NCBI GenBank assembly: GCA_036426205.1 | Contig: CM071569.1 | Coordinates: 284,935,584 to 284,999,583, forward strand | Direction of reading: 5' to 3' | DNA length: 64,000 bases | Origin: Ascaphus truei | Taxonomy: Eukaryota; Chordata; Amphibia; Anura; Ascaphidae | Shown here: positions 20,090 to 31,588 of the stretch, in pieces | How positions within the stretch are numbered: the first letter of the stretch is position 1 | Layout: each line of letters starts with the position of its first letter | Notes under the pieces: generated by a model | Told to the model about the DNA's origin: nothing | Database searches by the model: none | The model's input: the letters and a program-made list of their open reading frames with translations, nothing else | Made by a program: the position numbers and the translations under genes

Positions 20090-22693
20090 TTATCTTATAA
20101 AGATTAACCAGGGCTCCCATATTCTGTAAAATGTAGTTAATTTTTGCTTAAGGAGAGCCGTTAACTTCTCCATGAGCATCACCGCGTTGATCCTCTTTTT
20201 TATGGTTCCTTTGGAGGGGGTGGATATTTTCTTCCAAGAGGCCGCTATCTCACATCTTGCCGCTGTAAGAATGAAGGAGATTAATTTCCTAGCTGGACGG
20301 TCAATTTCGTTCATTGATCTGGCCAGTAGGTAGGTCAGTGGATTAATGGGTATCTCAAGGTCGATGACCTCTTTAATTAAGCTTTGGACCCCAGACCAAT
20401 ATTTCACAATTTCTGGACAAGCCCACCAGATGTGGGCCATGTCCCCCCGTTGTCCTCAGCCTCTCCAACAGAGATCGGATGCCAGAGGGTATATTTGTTG
20501 CAATCTCACTGGAGTAAGATACCAGCGAAAAATAATTTTATATATGTTCTCCTTCGTTGTGGTACATATGGAAGTTCCTGAGGCTGCTTCCCAAATTTCT
20601 TCCCAGTCCTCTCTGTCAATACTCATGTTCAGATCTGCTGCCCATTTGAGCATGTAATCATGGTTTGGGGGGTCCGACGACTTCCCTAATTCAGCATAGA
20701 TTTCTGAAATTAGAACTTTTTGGTGGGTATTGACTCTACATAGGCGCTCGAACTTGGTGAGAGGGGTAAATTCTGGTATAGGGGATATTTTTTGAATAAA
20801 ATGTCGGATTTGAAGATATGTGTCCAATTCTGCAATTTCATATTTAGCCCGTATATCTTGGTAGCTCAGGAGCCTCCCCAAACTTAAGAGATCCGCAATC
20901 GTCCCGATTCCTTTTGACTTAAATTGATCGAACAGCCTGGATCCACATCCAGGAGGGAATCTCGGGTTGTTAAAGATGGGCTTGAGTTGTGAGCTAGGTG
21001 AAGAGAGCCAAAATCTGGACTTACATTTCGACCAGACCTCCAAGTGTTTCTTGTCGCCCTCAGTTGTAGTTTGTGCAGTTGCATATCTCCTCTATCCAGA
21101 TTCCAAAGGAACGCTTGTAGAGAAGGCATTCTGGCATAGTGTGACTCTATTTCTACCCAGCAACAATGGGCTGGGTCTGTGTTCCACATCACTGCTTGTT
21201 TTAGTTGGGCAGCCAGATAATATTTTTTTTATATCTGGAACACCCATGCCTCCCCTTGCTCTTGACAGCAGTACTGACCTAGCGACTCTGGGTCTCTTGC
21301 CCTGCCAAATAAAATTAAAAAGCCTATTTTGAATATTCTTCAGTTCAGCGCCAGGGACCTAGACCGGTAGCGTTTGAAAGAAATATAATAATCTGGGGAG
21401 TATATTCATTTTAACTGAGATCATTGTTCCAATTCAAGAAATCTGGTAACCTTCCCATTTATCCAGATCTTTTTTGATTTTTTCCAGGAGAGCTGGATAG
21501 TTATCATTGTATAGAGATCGGTAGTTCCTTGATACATTTACTCCCAAATATTTAATGTATGAGGAACACCATCTATAGCTGAAATTCAATTTGAGCAATT
21601 TCACTTCTAAGTCTGAAAGACTTAGATTTAAGGCCTCGGATTTCTCGTTGTTTATTTTGTACCCTGATATTTTACCAAAAACCATCAGTTCCCTTTGAAG
21701 GTTAGGAAGGGAAGTTTGGGGTTTGATCAAAGTCAAAATGATATCATCGGCAAATAAGGAGATTTTGTAATTCATTTTTCCAATTATAATACCCTGGATA
21801 CTCGTGTTGTTTCGTATTTTGGTTGCTAGAGGTTCGATAGTGAGGGCAAAGAGAAGAGGTGACAGGGGGCAACCCTGCCTTGTGCCATTTTTGATCTGGA
21901 ATCTTTCAAGGTTTCCACCAGAGAGTCTAACCACAGCGGATGGATTCTGATAGAGCACGCAAACTCCTTCTAAGAATGAGTCCTTAAAACCAAATTTCTT
22001 TAATGTTTTATCCAAGAATAGCCAATCAATTCTATCGAATGCCTTCTCTGCGTCCAGGCTTAGAAGCATTGCCTTTGCACTCGTCAAATGAACGTGGTCA
22101 ATTATATTAATTATTTTACGGGTATTGTCCGAGGCCTGGCGACCCGAGACAAAACCGACCTGATCAATATGTATTAATCTAGGTAGAATGGGATTCAGTC
22201 TGTTCGCCAATATCTTACTATACAGTTTGAGATCATTATTCAATAGGGAAATTGGCCTATACAGTAGCTACCACATTGTGCCGGGTCTTTCCCTTCTTTG
22301 TGTATAATAGCTAAATTAGCTAATGACATTGATGATGGGATTGGATTCCCTTCCATGAATGAGTTGAACAGATTTAGTAAATGGGTGGACAATATTGGTA
22401 GGAATTTCTTATAGTAGACATTTGTAAAGCCATCAGGGCCCGGTGTTTTGGAGACTTTTGATGTTTTCACTGCCGCAGTCAGTTCTTCCAACGTTATTTT
22501 AGCGTTTAACAGAGAGTTTTCCTCCTCTGTCAGGGAAGGAAGGCAGCAATCAGCTAGATAGTCAGTGATTGTCTCTGCTTCAGCGGGTTCTGAATTAGGA
22601 GAACGGGTTCTCAGATTGTATACAGTAGCTTAGTATAAAATTTGGTAAATTCCTCTGCTATTTTTTTTTTTCCATTGTATAACATCTCCCCAG
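20090..22693 (-). pseudogene. L1 ORF2, RT and C-terminal part
   Basis: Minus-strand pieces are joined by frameshifts. 22240-22491 has SKTPGPDGFTNVYYKKF. 21434-22243 has ILANRLNPILP, IDQVGFVSGRQASDNTRKI, LLSLDAEKAFDRI, NGTRQGCPLSPLLFALTIEP and ISLFADDIILTL. 20456-21043 and 20090-20440 carry the C-terminal domain, ending in the LCWRG...MAHIWWACPE cysteine/histidine motif. Residues align along their length with the plus-strand L1 at 5061. The catalytic FADD survives but at least three frameshifts or stops break the protein. It is the continuation of 24697-25901, from which it is separated by an insertion. Confidence 0.9.
22682..22693. repeat. TSD of inverted-repeat insertion, left
   Basis: acatctccccag is repeated at 24697-24708. 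Across it the L1 reading continues (GEM on one side, LYNGKKK on the other). Confidence 0.85.
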
Positions 22694-23183
22694 GGTAGAT
22701 AAGGGAAACTCCCTAATTGGGTGCTCCTAATACTTCCAGTGGTGCTGTTAAGACAATCAATAGCATGATATGAGCAGGGTTCCAATCCCCATAGATATAT
22801 TAGGCAGTCTTAAGCATCTCATATTCCCAACACTTATAAATAAGGAAATGGTGTGGTAACGTATTCCAACTTATCAGGGAAAAAGCCTTCTAACCTGTCC
22901 GGTGAGCTCCTACTCCACCCGGCGGTCCCTCTCTGGGCGGGCTTCCAAATTCTCCCGTGGCTCCACATGTCCTTAAAGTGTATACTTACACTACCGGCTC
23001 AGCCTCCGGTGTGTTGCTTTGGTTGAGGGTGGACCCTGCTCCGTGGCGTGCATCCGTCCCAGTCGTAGAGTCATAGGTAAGGCAGTGGGAAACGAGCACT
23101 GCAATCAGGATCAGGCTGGAGGCAAAGTGCTATTCAAAAAAGAACTTTATTGCAGCATACAAGCCAAAGATAAAATTACATGA

Positions 23184-23233
23184 GGATCCTCTGACGCGTT
23201 TCGTCCGCAGGGGGACTTTATCAAAGAGTGATC
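23184..23233 (-). ncRNA. Hammerhead-ribozyme-like motif 2
   Basis: On the minus strand: helix I strand GATCACTCT, core TTGATAA (two changes from CTGATGA), extra A, helix II GTCC/GGAC with a CCCTGC loop, GAA, palindromic helix III ACGCGT, C at the cleavage position, then AGAGGATC pairing back to helix I. Secondary structure is well preserved; the core is not. Confidence 0.5.
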
Positions 23234-24542
23234 TATGGTAGCCGGACATCGCTATTTATAGCCCCTCTCTCCTGCGTGCAGGTACGTAGCACCTCCCCCC
23301 TTCCTCGTTATTACAACAGCTGATGAATACCTGATTTTTTCTAGAGGGGGAGTGTCACGCACCCGCACGCCACGAGTGAATAGCAACTACCTTTAAAAAG
23401 TCAAACCATGATGTATACCCCTATCTACGTGCCCCAGTGCTTATACATCAAATTCAAAATGAAAGCATATAAATATAAGGTGCAATACCTTCTCCGTTTG
23501 GACACATAATGATGGTACAATGTCACCAAGTTAGAAAAAACAACCAGCGTGTCCGGTCTATCCCATCAAACTGATACAAGTAAACAACACTACATACTTT
23601 ATAAACACAATTAGTAAATAAGTAACCAAGAAGAGAATACATATATCATAAATCCATTTGTCATCAGATGTGTACAGGCGCATCTACACTAAGATCAAAT
23701 CATTTACAAAGAAGATAAGCCTGCACACACATACGCAAGCAACATACTAATAAGAATATGAATACCTCACAAAAAAAGGGGAAATATATGCTATACAGAT
23801 CATATGCAATCCCAAAGATATACACAAACCCATAACTATATCCTAACATAAAAAACTTAGAACGGAAGAAAAAGAAAGAGAGAAAAAATAATAATAAAAT
23901 AGAAAAATTTACCAAATTAACCTAGACTAATAAAGAAAAACACTTAATCATAAAATCAAATAAACTCCTATGACAAAGAAAATAAAAAAAGATATAACGT
24001 AAACAATAAGAAGGGGGTATTCATATTCTTATTAGTATGTTGCTTGCGCACGTGTGTGCAGGCTTATCTTCTTTGTAAATGATTTGATCTTAGTGTAGAT
24101 GCGCCTGTACACATCTGATGACAAATGGATTTAGATATATGTTTCTCTTCTTGGTTACTTATTTACTAATTGTGGTTATAAAGTAGTGTTGTGTTACTTG
24201 TATCAGTTTGATGGGATAGACCGGACACGCTGTTGTTTTTTTCTAACTTGGTGACATTGTACCTCATTATGTGTCCAAACGGAGAAGGTATTGCACCTTA
24301 TATTTATATGCTTTCATTTTGAATTTGATGTATAAGCACTGGGGCACGTAGATGGGGGTATACATCATGGTTTGACTTTTTAAAGGTAGTTGCTATTCAC
24401 TCTTGGCGTGCGGGTGCGTGACACTCCCCCTCTAGAAGAAATCAGGTATTCATCAGCTGTTGTAATAACGAGGAAGGGGGGAGGTGCTACGTACCTGCAC
24501 GCAGGAGAGAGGGGCTATAAATAGCGATGTCCGGCTACCATA

Positions 24543-24591
24543 GATCACTCTTTGATAAAGTCCCCCTGCGGACGAAACGCGTCAGAGGATC
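24543..24591 (+). ncRNA. Hammerhead-ribozyme-like motif 3
   Basis: The inverted partner of motif 2, with the same sequence on the plus strand: TTGATAA, GTCC..GGAC, GAA, ACGCGT, C, AGAGGATC. The two copies lie 1.3 kb apart in the same element. Confidence 0.5.
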
Positions 24592-24696
24592 CTCATGTAA
24601 TTTTATCTTTGGCTTGTATGCCGCAATAAAGTTCTTTTTTGAATAGCACTTTGCCTCCAGCCTGATCCTGATCGCAGTGCTCGTTTCCCACTACCT

Positions 24697-24708
24697 ACAT
24701 CTCCCCAG
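24697..24708. repeat. TSD of inverted-repeat insertion, right
   Basis: An exact copy of 22682-22693. Confidence 0.85.
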
Positions 24709-25901
24709 ACCTATTTTTGATCGCAGTTATTTGTGATCTTTTTTGTATTCCTCTTAACTGGCTAGCAAGAAGTCTGTCTGCCTTATTACCTTTATCATAG
24801 TATCTCTGACCTGTCCATCTGAGAGCTTTTTCTACAGTCTCTAGTTGGATGTGCTTTAATTCGTTTCTGGCAGCTGTCAGTGATTTATACATTTTCCTGG
24901 AGGGGTTAGATTTATGCTGCTGCTCTAGCTTAACAATGTTGTCTGTAAGCTCCTTAGATAACTTTACTTTAACTTTCTTCCTGTGGGATGCAATTGAAAT
25001 AAAGTTACCTCTAATTGCAGCCTTATGGATTGCTGGGGATGTGACCGATCCAAGATTCAGTCTAAAGTAGTCCTTAAGGGATTTTTTGATCTCCTTTTCT
25101 ACCTCAGAGTGGTTTAGTAGCGAGTCATTTAATTTTCAGCTGTACGAGATTAATTTAACAAATGGGATTGAGAGGTTCAGAGTAATGGGTGCGTGATCTG
25201 ACCACGTCATTGGGCCGATATCAGAAGTGGCGACGGCTTCCAGGACATTCTTGGTTGCTAGAAAATAGTCTATACGGGAATAGGTCTGGTGAGGGGCCGA
25301 GTAGAAGGTGAAATCCCTTTGTCCCTCATGCTGGGCTCTCCAAATGTCCACCAAGGAAAACTCCTTTATAATATCTTTAAATTTTTTCCCCAGTCTCAGG
25401 GATTGGGCAGGGTGTGGACGGCCAGGGACAAATGACTTGTCTTCAACAGGGTTTAGTGCCATGTTAAGGTCCGCACCAATTATTATTGACGACAGGTACT
25501 CAGAGTCCACTTCCTCTAATACTTTTTTTTAGGAAATCTGCCTTATTCTCGTTTGGGGCATATAGGTTAATCAGTACGATTGCCGATCCTGAAAGTGAGC
25601 CATATACCACAAGGAACCTACCCTCTGGATCCGTTTTTGTTTTTATTAGATTGAATGGAGTTCCCTGACGAATCAGAATGGCGACTCCTCTCCTTTTAAT
25701 ACTAAATGATGAGTAAAAACTCGTTGGGAATGTGTTTTGGAATGTTTTAGGAGGATCTTGGGATGTGAAATGCGTCTCCTGAAGAAATATAATATCTCCA
25801 CCTGATTTTTTAATTTCCAGCAGCGCTAGTCTCCTTTTCCTATTATTTTGTTGTCCTTTTACATTTAAGGATACCAGTTTAATTGCCGCTTGTTTAGCCA
25901 T
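24697..25901 (-). pseudogene. L1 ORF2, endonuclease and linker part
   Basis: Minus-strand frame 25901-25500 begins MAKQAAIKLVSLNVKG, a natural L1 ORF2 start, and carries IIFLQETHF and VLINLYAPNE. A frameshift at a T run near 25528 moves to 25510-25136 with IIIGADLNMAL, QTYSRIDYF and TWSDHAPITL. Together these are the conserved Asn, Glu, Asp/Asn and terminal Ser-Asp-His blocks of the apurinic endonuclease. A stop and frameshift near 25136 follow, then the linker (KALRWTGQRYYDKGNKADRL) until the insertion at 24696. This shows the part missing from the young L1 at 5061. Confidence 0.9.
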
Positions 25902-25985
25902 GGTTTCTAAGTTTCTTACAGAATTTTAAGACCTCTCCCTTCCCACTAGGGATGGTCTGTTTTAGATTTTTAAAGGGTTGGGGCC

Positions 25986-26587
25986 TGTAGGCGGACGCTC
26001 ACAGAGGTATGCAAGGGAGACTTGTTATAGTGAAATTAAATAAGGCTTTTATTGCGCCTGTTTCCTTAGTATCAGGAAACCATCCAAACAAGGGGTAAAC
26101 AAAGCTTCTATTCACTTGGGAGTATTTCTAGTGAAATACTATGCAATCCACCACTCCCTTTAGATAAGCATGTCTCCCAGCCTCAAACATAAAACATGAA
26201 ATGAACAGATATAAAAAGTCTTGTATATGAAAGTCTTATCTGTTTGTAGTGGTTTGGAGGGAAAATCTTCTCTGTCCCTGGTTGCTCCCTTTTCCTCAGG
26301 GTGTGTCAGCGTTCAGGTTTAGAAGTTTCCCCTGTGTCTTGAAAGCAGCTCTGCTGTTTCTTCTGGCAGGGCTCAAGACAAGTTGTGAGAGTCAAGGACA
26401 ATCTCTGCTCTGTCTCCAAGTTCAGCTCAGGTGTGAGCTAAGGAGTCTCACTTCCTGTCTCAAAAGAATGGCTTTTCTATGCAATCTAATCAGGCAGGTG
26501 GTGTTTGTTAATTGACTACCAGCAGTTAACCACCACACTGCTGGATTAGAGGCACATTACCTGAACAGGGATAACTCCCCTGTTACA
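25986..26587 (-). repeat. LTR (3') of coiled-coil LTR element
   Basis: A 602-bp repeat; on the minus strand it begins TGTAACAGGGG and ends CCGCCTACA (TG..CA). Its outer part is repeated directly at 30178-30555, and its inner part at 31203-31588. Just upstream on the minus strand lies a purine-rich AACAGGGGAGGTA tract fitting a polypurine tract. Confidence 0.85.
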
Positions 26588-26900
26588 TACCTCCCCTGTT
26601 TGTTGGAAGCTTGGGCTTGCCACGGCCAAAGCCCATCCTTACACTCTCATTCTAGATATCTCTGTGACTTGAATGAGAGTGGATGGAGGAAGAGAACGCT
26701 CAGTCCTGCTGGGATTAGAGCCCTTTCTCCAGTTTATTCGTGTCTCCTCCCGAAGGTGCTTGAGATCAGCACTCCTCAGTCGCTCGAGGAGGACTTTTTC
26801 TAAGTATAGTCTTTTTGCTACGTGCGCGGTCATGAGATTTCCCTCGCGTCGGGTGCTTGTCTTATTGTAGGCATACTGTATGGCAGCAGTTGCAGAGCAT

Positions 26901-27191
26901 TTAAAAACAGCCCTTTGAGTTTTCCGCTCTTGAAACTGTCTCTCTGCCCTTTTCCCACTTGCAGAGGGTTGCTAGTTCAGCCTCTTTGGGGTTAAGTTGC
27001 AATTCCACACCCACTTCCAGAGAAAGTCCCATCTTTTCAGCTTCATCAGCGAAGGATTCTTCTGGTTTTGATTCAGCACGTGTACCTTCTTTTGTTGCCT
27101 GTTGGGTGGCTGAAGGTTTTGCTAGTGCTTGTTTAGGTGGTTCAAATTTTGCAACCTTGTCTTTCAGATGAGCGGTATTCCCAGCTCTCAC
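26901..27191 (-). pseudogene. C-terminal frame of the coiled-coil ORF (uncertain)
   Basis: A 96-codon minus frame directly after the coiled-coil frame in transcription order, with acidic/polar stretches (EESFADEAEKMGLSLEVGVE). It may be the shifted tail of the same protein. No family recognised. Confidence 0.35.
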
Positions 27192-27212
27192 TGTACCCTT
27201 GTCTTCATGGGT

Positions 27213-28547
27213 TTATGTGGCTGTGGGATACTGACGCTTAGTCAGGGTCAATACTTGTCCCTGTAGGACTGTAATCTCATCCGCGAGAGATCCCTGTTTT
27301 TTGAGTGCGTCTTGCAAGTCTCTTCTCAGGGAATTTATCTGCACGCTTTGCTTTCTCTGAGCTTGCTTCCACATTTTTATTGCATTGTGAAGCACTATAA
27401 ATTTATTTGCTTGGGCCACAGTTACTTGTTTTAGTTTCTGGACCTTCTTGTGCTCCCTTTTATGCCGGGTCACCTGGGTTCTAAGCTTGGCCTCTAGCGA
27501 TGCTTTGGTGACGCTCAGGGTAGCCTTCAGTTTCTCATGCTGCTCTACGGGGACATACTGGGTCATCAGACGTTCCTGCAGCACTTGAATTTCTTTAACA
27601 GCCTGCAGATTTTCTTCCTACAGAGTTCGCTGCTTCTCCTCGGCCTTCTCGAGGTGCGTACGCAGACCTTGCAGTTGGTTCTGCAGTCGGTGCTCTGCTT
27701 CAAACTTCTCACCTTCCAAAAGTCTATTTATTTCCTTAAGCTCGTGTAGCTTTTCATTCTTTTCCTTGACTTCATCTGTCAAATGAAAATGTTCTTCTTC
27801 CCGTTTTAAGTTTTCTCTTTTTAATCTTAAATTTTCTCCTTTTTCAGTCTCTGTACTATTCAGGGCCTCTTTGCAGTCCTCCTTCCATTTACGCACATCT
27901 GCTTTGAGAATGACAGTCTCCTGGCGTGAGACTTCCTTCTCTAGGTTGAGGGTCTGAAGCTCCTTCTGAGAGACTTTGAGATCTGTCTTAAGATTGACAA
28001 TCGTTTCTTTAGATATGTTCAGCTCCTGAGTGAGACTGTGTAGTTCCTTTCTGGAAACTTCCAGGTCTGTGCGGCAGCTGTTGGTCTCATGATGTGAGGC
28101 ATCCAGTGCTCTGCGGAGTATCTGAACCTCTTTCTGAGATACGTCCACCTCTGTCCGGACACTGTTGACCTCCTGTTGTGAGGCATTCAGCTCTATGCGA
28201 AAAGTGTGAACCTCTTGCTGGAAGACTGTCATCTGCTTCAGTGCCTCCTCATACTTCCGCTTTAGCGTAGCCATCATTTTATCAGATTGGCTCTGCTTTT
28301 CATCCATGTCGGAAATAGTAGCATTTACAGTATCTAGCTCAGTCTTGAGATCGTCCAATTCTGTCCTGGCTAAAGAGTAAATTGTGAGCACATCTTTTTG
28401 TAGCCTCACGTTATTTTTCTGTAGCTCTGTGTAACCATCTTTCTTTTGTTTCAATTGTTCACGGAGTATATCACAGTCATGCCTGGCATTTTTCAGGGCA
28501 TCTTCAGGGCTGGTCAAGGGATCGTCACTCACTGGTTCCGGCTCCAC
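27213..28547 (-). CDS. Long coiled-coil protein of an LTR element
   Basis: Two minus-strand frames (28547-27618, 309 codons; 27584-27213, 123 codons) are separated by a single stop near 27618. The first is an almost continuous heptad-repeat coiled coil with a block of about 28 residues repeated several times: SQQEVNSVRTEVDVSQKE, SHHETNSCRTDLEVSRKEL, SKETIVNLKTDLKVSQKEL, SRQETVILKADV. The second continues as YVPVEQHEKLKATLS and later NSLRRDLQDALKKQGSL. Both are rich in E, K, Q and L with few aromatics and no membrane segment. The stated start is a GTG and the frame is open further upstream. Another frame (28946-29269) may be its broken N-terminus. The block resembles host filament or ankyrin/coiled-coil scaffolds, but I cannot name a parent gene. 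Gag-like multimerisation is conceivable. Confidence 0.6.
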
Positions 28548-30177
28548 TTCCCTGGGATGGTTGGTTGAGGGTTCCTCACTGTTGGCACCGGACAGACACT
28601 TCTTTGGGGTACACGACTTCTGCCTTGGGCCCTCTGGATATTCGGTTAACCGCGGGACGAATTCTCCATTTTCTCTAGGCTGCAGGACAACTCGTCCCCC
28701 TTTTCCTCCACAGGATCTGCGGACGTGTCTGTTCCTTCCATGGTAAGTGAAGAACCGCTTTTCTTTTTCTGCCTTTTTGTTTTAGATGACTGCGTCCCAT
28801 CAGGAATACTGGGGTCTCCTTCTTTATTTGATACTTTAGCAGCTTCGTTATATACGCCAGGCTTTTCTTGCAGTTGCTTTAGCTGACAGTAATATTGGGT
28901 GATCTGCTGCTCCCTCTCTTTCTCTTGTCGACCATATTCGTCATCCTAGAGAGCGGTCTTTTCTGTTCGTGCCGAGTTCAGGCACCCCCACAATTCTTGG
29001 GCTGTTTTGTGGATGTGACTCGGTTCGGGTTCCCCGTAAGAGATGTCTTCCTCCTTATTGGACTGGAAGGGCCACTCTTCCGTGGGGTAGGGTTCATTAC
29101 AGGAACGCTGCATCTTGTCCTCCATTTTGGGGCTCTCATGTGTAGTTTTCTTCCTGATCTCAGGAGGCGCTATTGCAGCTGTTGCCACTGTATTTGCTAG
29201 AACCCCCAATTGTGGTAGTCCTACAGGTGGGCATATTTTGCTTGTCGAGGTCGTAGCTCTCACAGGCATCTCTGTAGACTTTTTCTTTCTTGGATAAGTT
29301 TTACAATATCAGCAGTACTGTGCATGCATTTTCTCTCATCAGGTATACAGGATGTGCAGTTGCTAGGTAAAAACGTCTATTGGCTTTACACCATTTACCT
29401 GCTACGTATAATCTCTCATTAGGTATGTTGAATGTGTAGTTGCTAGGTAAAAACTTCTGTTTGCTTTACACCATTTACTTGCTAGGTACAATCTCTCTGC
29501 TTCAGCCAAATAATGTGATTTTCTGCTTGAGTTCAGTCTCAACTTTGGGTATTATGACATTCACTCTTCACACTTTGGGATACCTTTTACACAGTTCAGC
29601 AATTCCTTTTTTTCTAGTAGGCAATTTTACCCTCAGCACTTGTTTACTGAAAATTCCCCTGCTTCAGCATAGTCTTGCATCAATTTTCACATTTTTCTGC
29701 ATATACTCCATTCACAACTGGTAGTCCTATGCGGTGTGGCAGCCTTTACTTGCAGAATCAGTACCGCTCATGGGTCACCATCTGTATTCACTGCTTCAGC
29801 TAAACATTTGAAAATAACAAACGCCTATCCCTTTCAAGGGCTAACTCACTTCTTGAACCCTGACTATGGCTGGAAGGCAAACCCCCTATTTCAATGACCA
29901 TATTACACTTTATTGTGATAGGCAAATAAGGTTTACCTGCTTCAGCAGTCTCTCTCTCTCTCCTCTTGGGATTGAGGAAAAGAGTCCATCTGTGGTTTTG
30001 TAAGTTTCAGTGCAGTGGTGTGTAGCACTTTAACTGTGGTCTCTGCTGCATGAGATTTTTTTTTTTTAAGTTGCTCAGACTGTTTGTAGGCAAAAAGCAT
30101 AAAAAAAAATTCACAGAAAAAATCTCCGGTCCTTTCTAACTTCAAAGACCACCTGTCATCCCACTTCTGACACCATA

Positions 30178-30555
30178 TGTAGGCGGACGCTCACAGAGGT
30201 ATGCAAGGGAGACTTGTTATAGTGAAATTAAATAAGGCTTTTATTGCGCCTGTTTCTTTAATATCAGGAAACCATCCAAACAAGGGGTAAACAAAGCTTC
30301 TATTCACTTGGGAGTATTTCTAGTGAAATACTATGCAATCCACCACTCCCTTTAGATAAGCATGTCTCCCAGCCCCAAACATATAGCATGAAATGAACAG
30401 ATATAAAAAGTCTTGTATATGAAAGTCTTATCTGTTGTAGCTGTATTGGAGGGAAATCTTCTCTGTCCCTGGTTGCTCCCTTTTCCTCAGTGTGTCAGCG
30501 TTCAGGTTTAGAAGTTTCCCCTGTGTCTTGAAAGCAGCTCTGCTGTTTCTTCTGG
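30178..30555 (-). repeat. LTR (5'), outer piece
   Basis: TGTAGGCGGACGCTC onward (plus strand) matches 25986-26365 with few differences, then breaks at TGTTTCTTCTGG where foreign sequence begins. Confidence 0.85.
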
Positions 30556-31202
30556 ACAACAGATATCCTAGATAGACTCCAAGATGGAACTGATGCTACC
30601 AATTGTGCACAGGCTTGTACTACACATAGTCCAGAAAAATTGCTGCACAATGAAAAATAAGGACCCACTTCCGTCCAGTGTCCCACTGATAAATAAAGGC
30701 AATGTAGACACCCCACTTGAACCATGTACCGTGACTATCAACGGGTAGGGGCTAACATGTGGTAGGGAGGAAATAAGCAGTATTAACCCCGCCGTGTCCC
30801 CTGTGAAGAAACAAACCCCTAAGTATGCCGCTACCCTCCGCCACTGCCCTCCTAAACCCGGTGTCACACACGGCCAAGAACACTCACTGCGGGGGTAGGG
30901 AAGGGAAAAACTAGGAGAGTAATCACTCACAGTCTTGACGCGCCGGGTCTCCGTTCTCAGGTCTCCGGTCAGCGATGACGTCAGTCCCTCTAACCGGAAG
31001 AGGAATAAGGTGCTCCAGCCCAGGAAATTGACAAAAATGGAGAGTTGTAAGGCGGTTCACTGCTGCCGCAGGGGTATAAAAGTAGAGATTCCACACGCAA
31101 TAAAATAAAAGGTTGGTTTATTTAGTGCATATACACCGAAAAATCTGCTACAGAGAAAACTCTGACGCGTTTCGTCCCTGCCTGGGACTTTGTCAAAGAT
31201 AA
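30556..31202 (-). mobile_element. Pseudo-LTR-like insertion with hammerhead motif
   Basis: About 646 bp unrelated to the LTR interrupts it. The plus-strand right end reads ACGCGTTTCGTCCCTGCCTG..TTTGTCAAAG, the same signature as the element at 22694. On the minus strand it begins with the hammerhead-like motif and continues through a CpG-rich stretch (CGGTCAGCGATGACGTCAG). A LTR segment of about 175 bp (26190-26365 equivalent) is present on both sides. Confidence 0.6.
31161..31200 (-). ncRNA. Hammerhead-ribozyme-like motif 4
   Basis: On the minus strand: TTGACAA, extra A, helix II GTCCC/GGGAC with loop AGGCA, GAA, ACGCGT, C, then AGAG pairing with the upstream CTTT side only weakly. Confidence 0.45.
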
Positions 31203-31588
31203 AGCATGAAATGAACATCTATAAGAGTCTTATATGAATACTTATCTGTTTGTAGTTGTTTGGAGGGAAAATCTTCTCTGTCCCTGGTTGCTCCCTTTTC
31301 CTCAGGGTGTGGTCAGCGTTCAGGTTTGAAGTTTCCCCTGTGCTTGAAAGCAGCTCGGCTGTTTCTTCTGGCCAGGCTCAAGACAAGTTGTGAGAGTCAA
31401 GGACACTGTCTGCTCTGTCTCCAAGTTCAGCTCAGATTGTGAGCTAAGGAGTCCTCATTCTGTCTCAAAGACAGGCTTTTTCTTACGCATCTAATCAGGC
31501 AGGTGGTGTTTGTTAATTGACTACCACTAGTAACCACACCACTGCTGGATTGAGGCACATTACCTGAACAGGGATACCCCCTGTTACA
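31203..31588 (-). repeat. LTR (5'), inner piece
   Basis: It matches 26190-26587 (CATGAAATGAACA through CCCCTGTTACA), with small deletions. It overlaps the outer piece by about 175 bp of LTR coordinates. Confidence 0.85.

Larger units (their letters stand above)
22694..24696. mobile_element. Penelope-like-type inverted-repeat element in L1 ORF2
   Basis: A 2.0 kb insertion with a perfect 12-bp TSD interrupts the L1 ORF2. Arms of about 690 bp (23079-23768 and 24015-24696) are near-identical inverted copies around a 246-bp AT-rich spacer. An extra 385 bp (22694-23078) precedes the left arm. The outer ends share GGTAG..GGGAAAC. Each arm carries one hammerhead-like motif, pointing outward from the spacer. 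There is no coding frame. Inverted pseudo-LTRs with hammerheads and variable TSDs are features described for Penelope-like elements. The assignment is inference because no RT is present here. Confidence 0.6.
25986..31588 (-). mobile_element. Non-autonomous LTR retroelement with coiled-coil ORF
   Basis: LTRs lie at 25986-26587 and 30178-31588 (the latter interrupted). Next to the right LTR, the minus strand reads TATGGTGTCAGAAGTGGGA, in primer-binding-site position. The 3.6 kb between contains no protease, RT, RNase H or integrase motif. Its only substantial product is a coiled coil (27213-28547). It sits between ORF1 and ORF2 of the nested L1. I did not find a matching 4-6 bp TSD (gggcc versus cagag), so rearrangement is possible. 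Confidence 0.75.

Noticed and set aside
27213..28547. Host myosin- or golgin-like gene exon
   Set aside because: It sits between LTRs with primer-binding and polypurine positions, has no splice sites that I can see, and its repeats are short and regular. A captured host segment remains possible.
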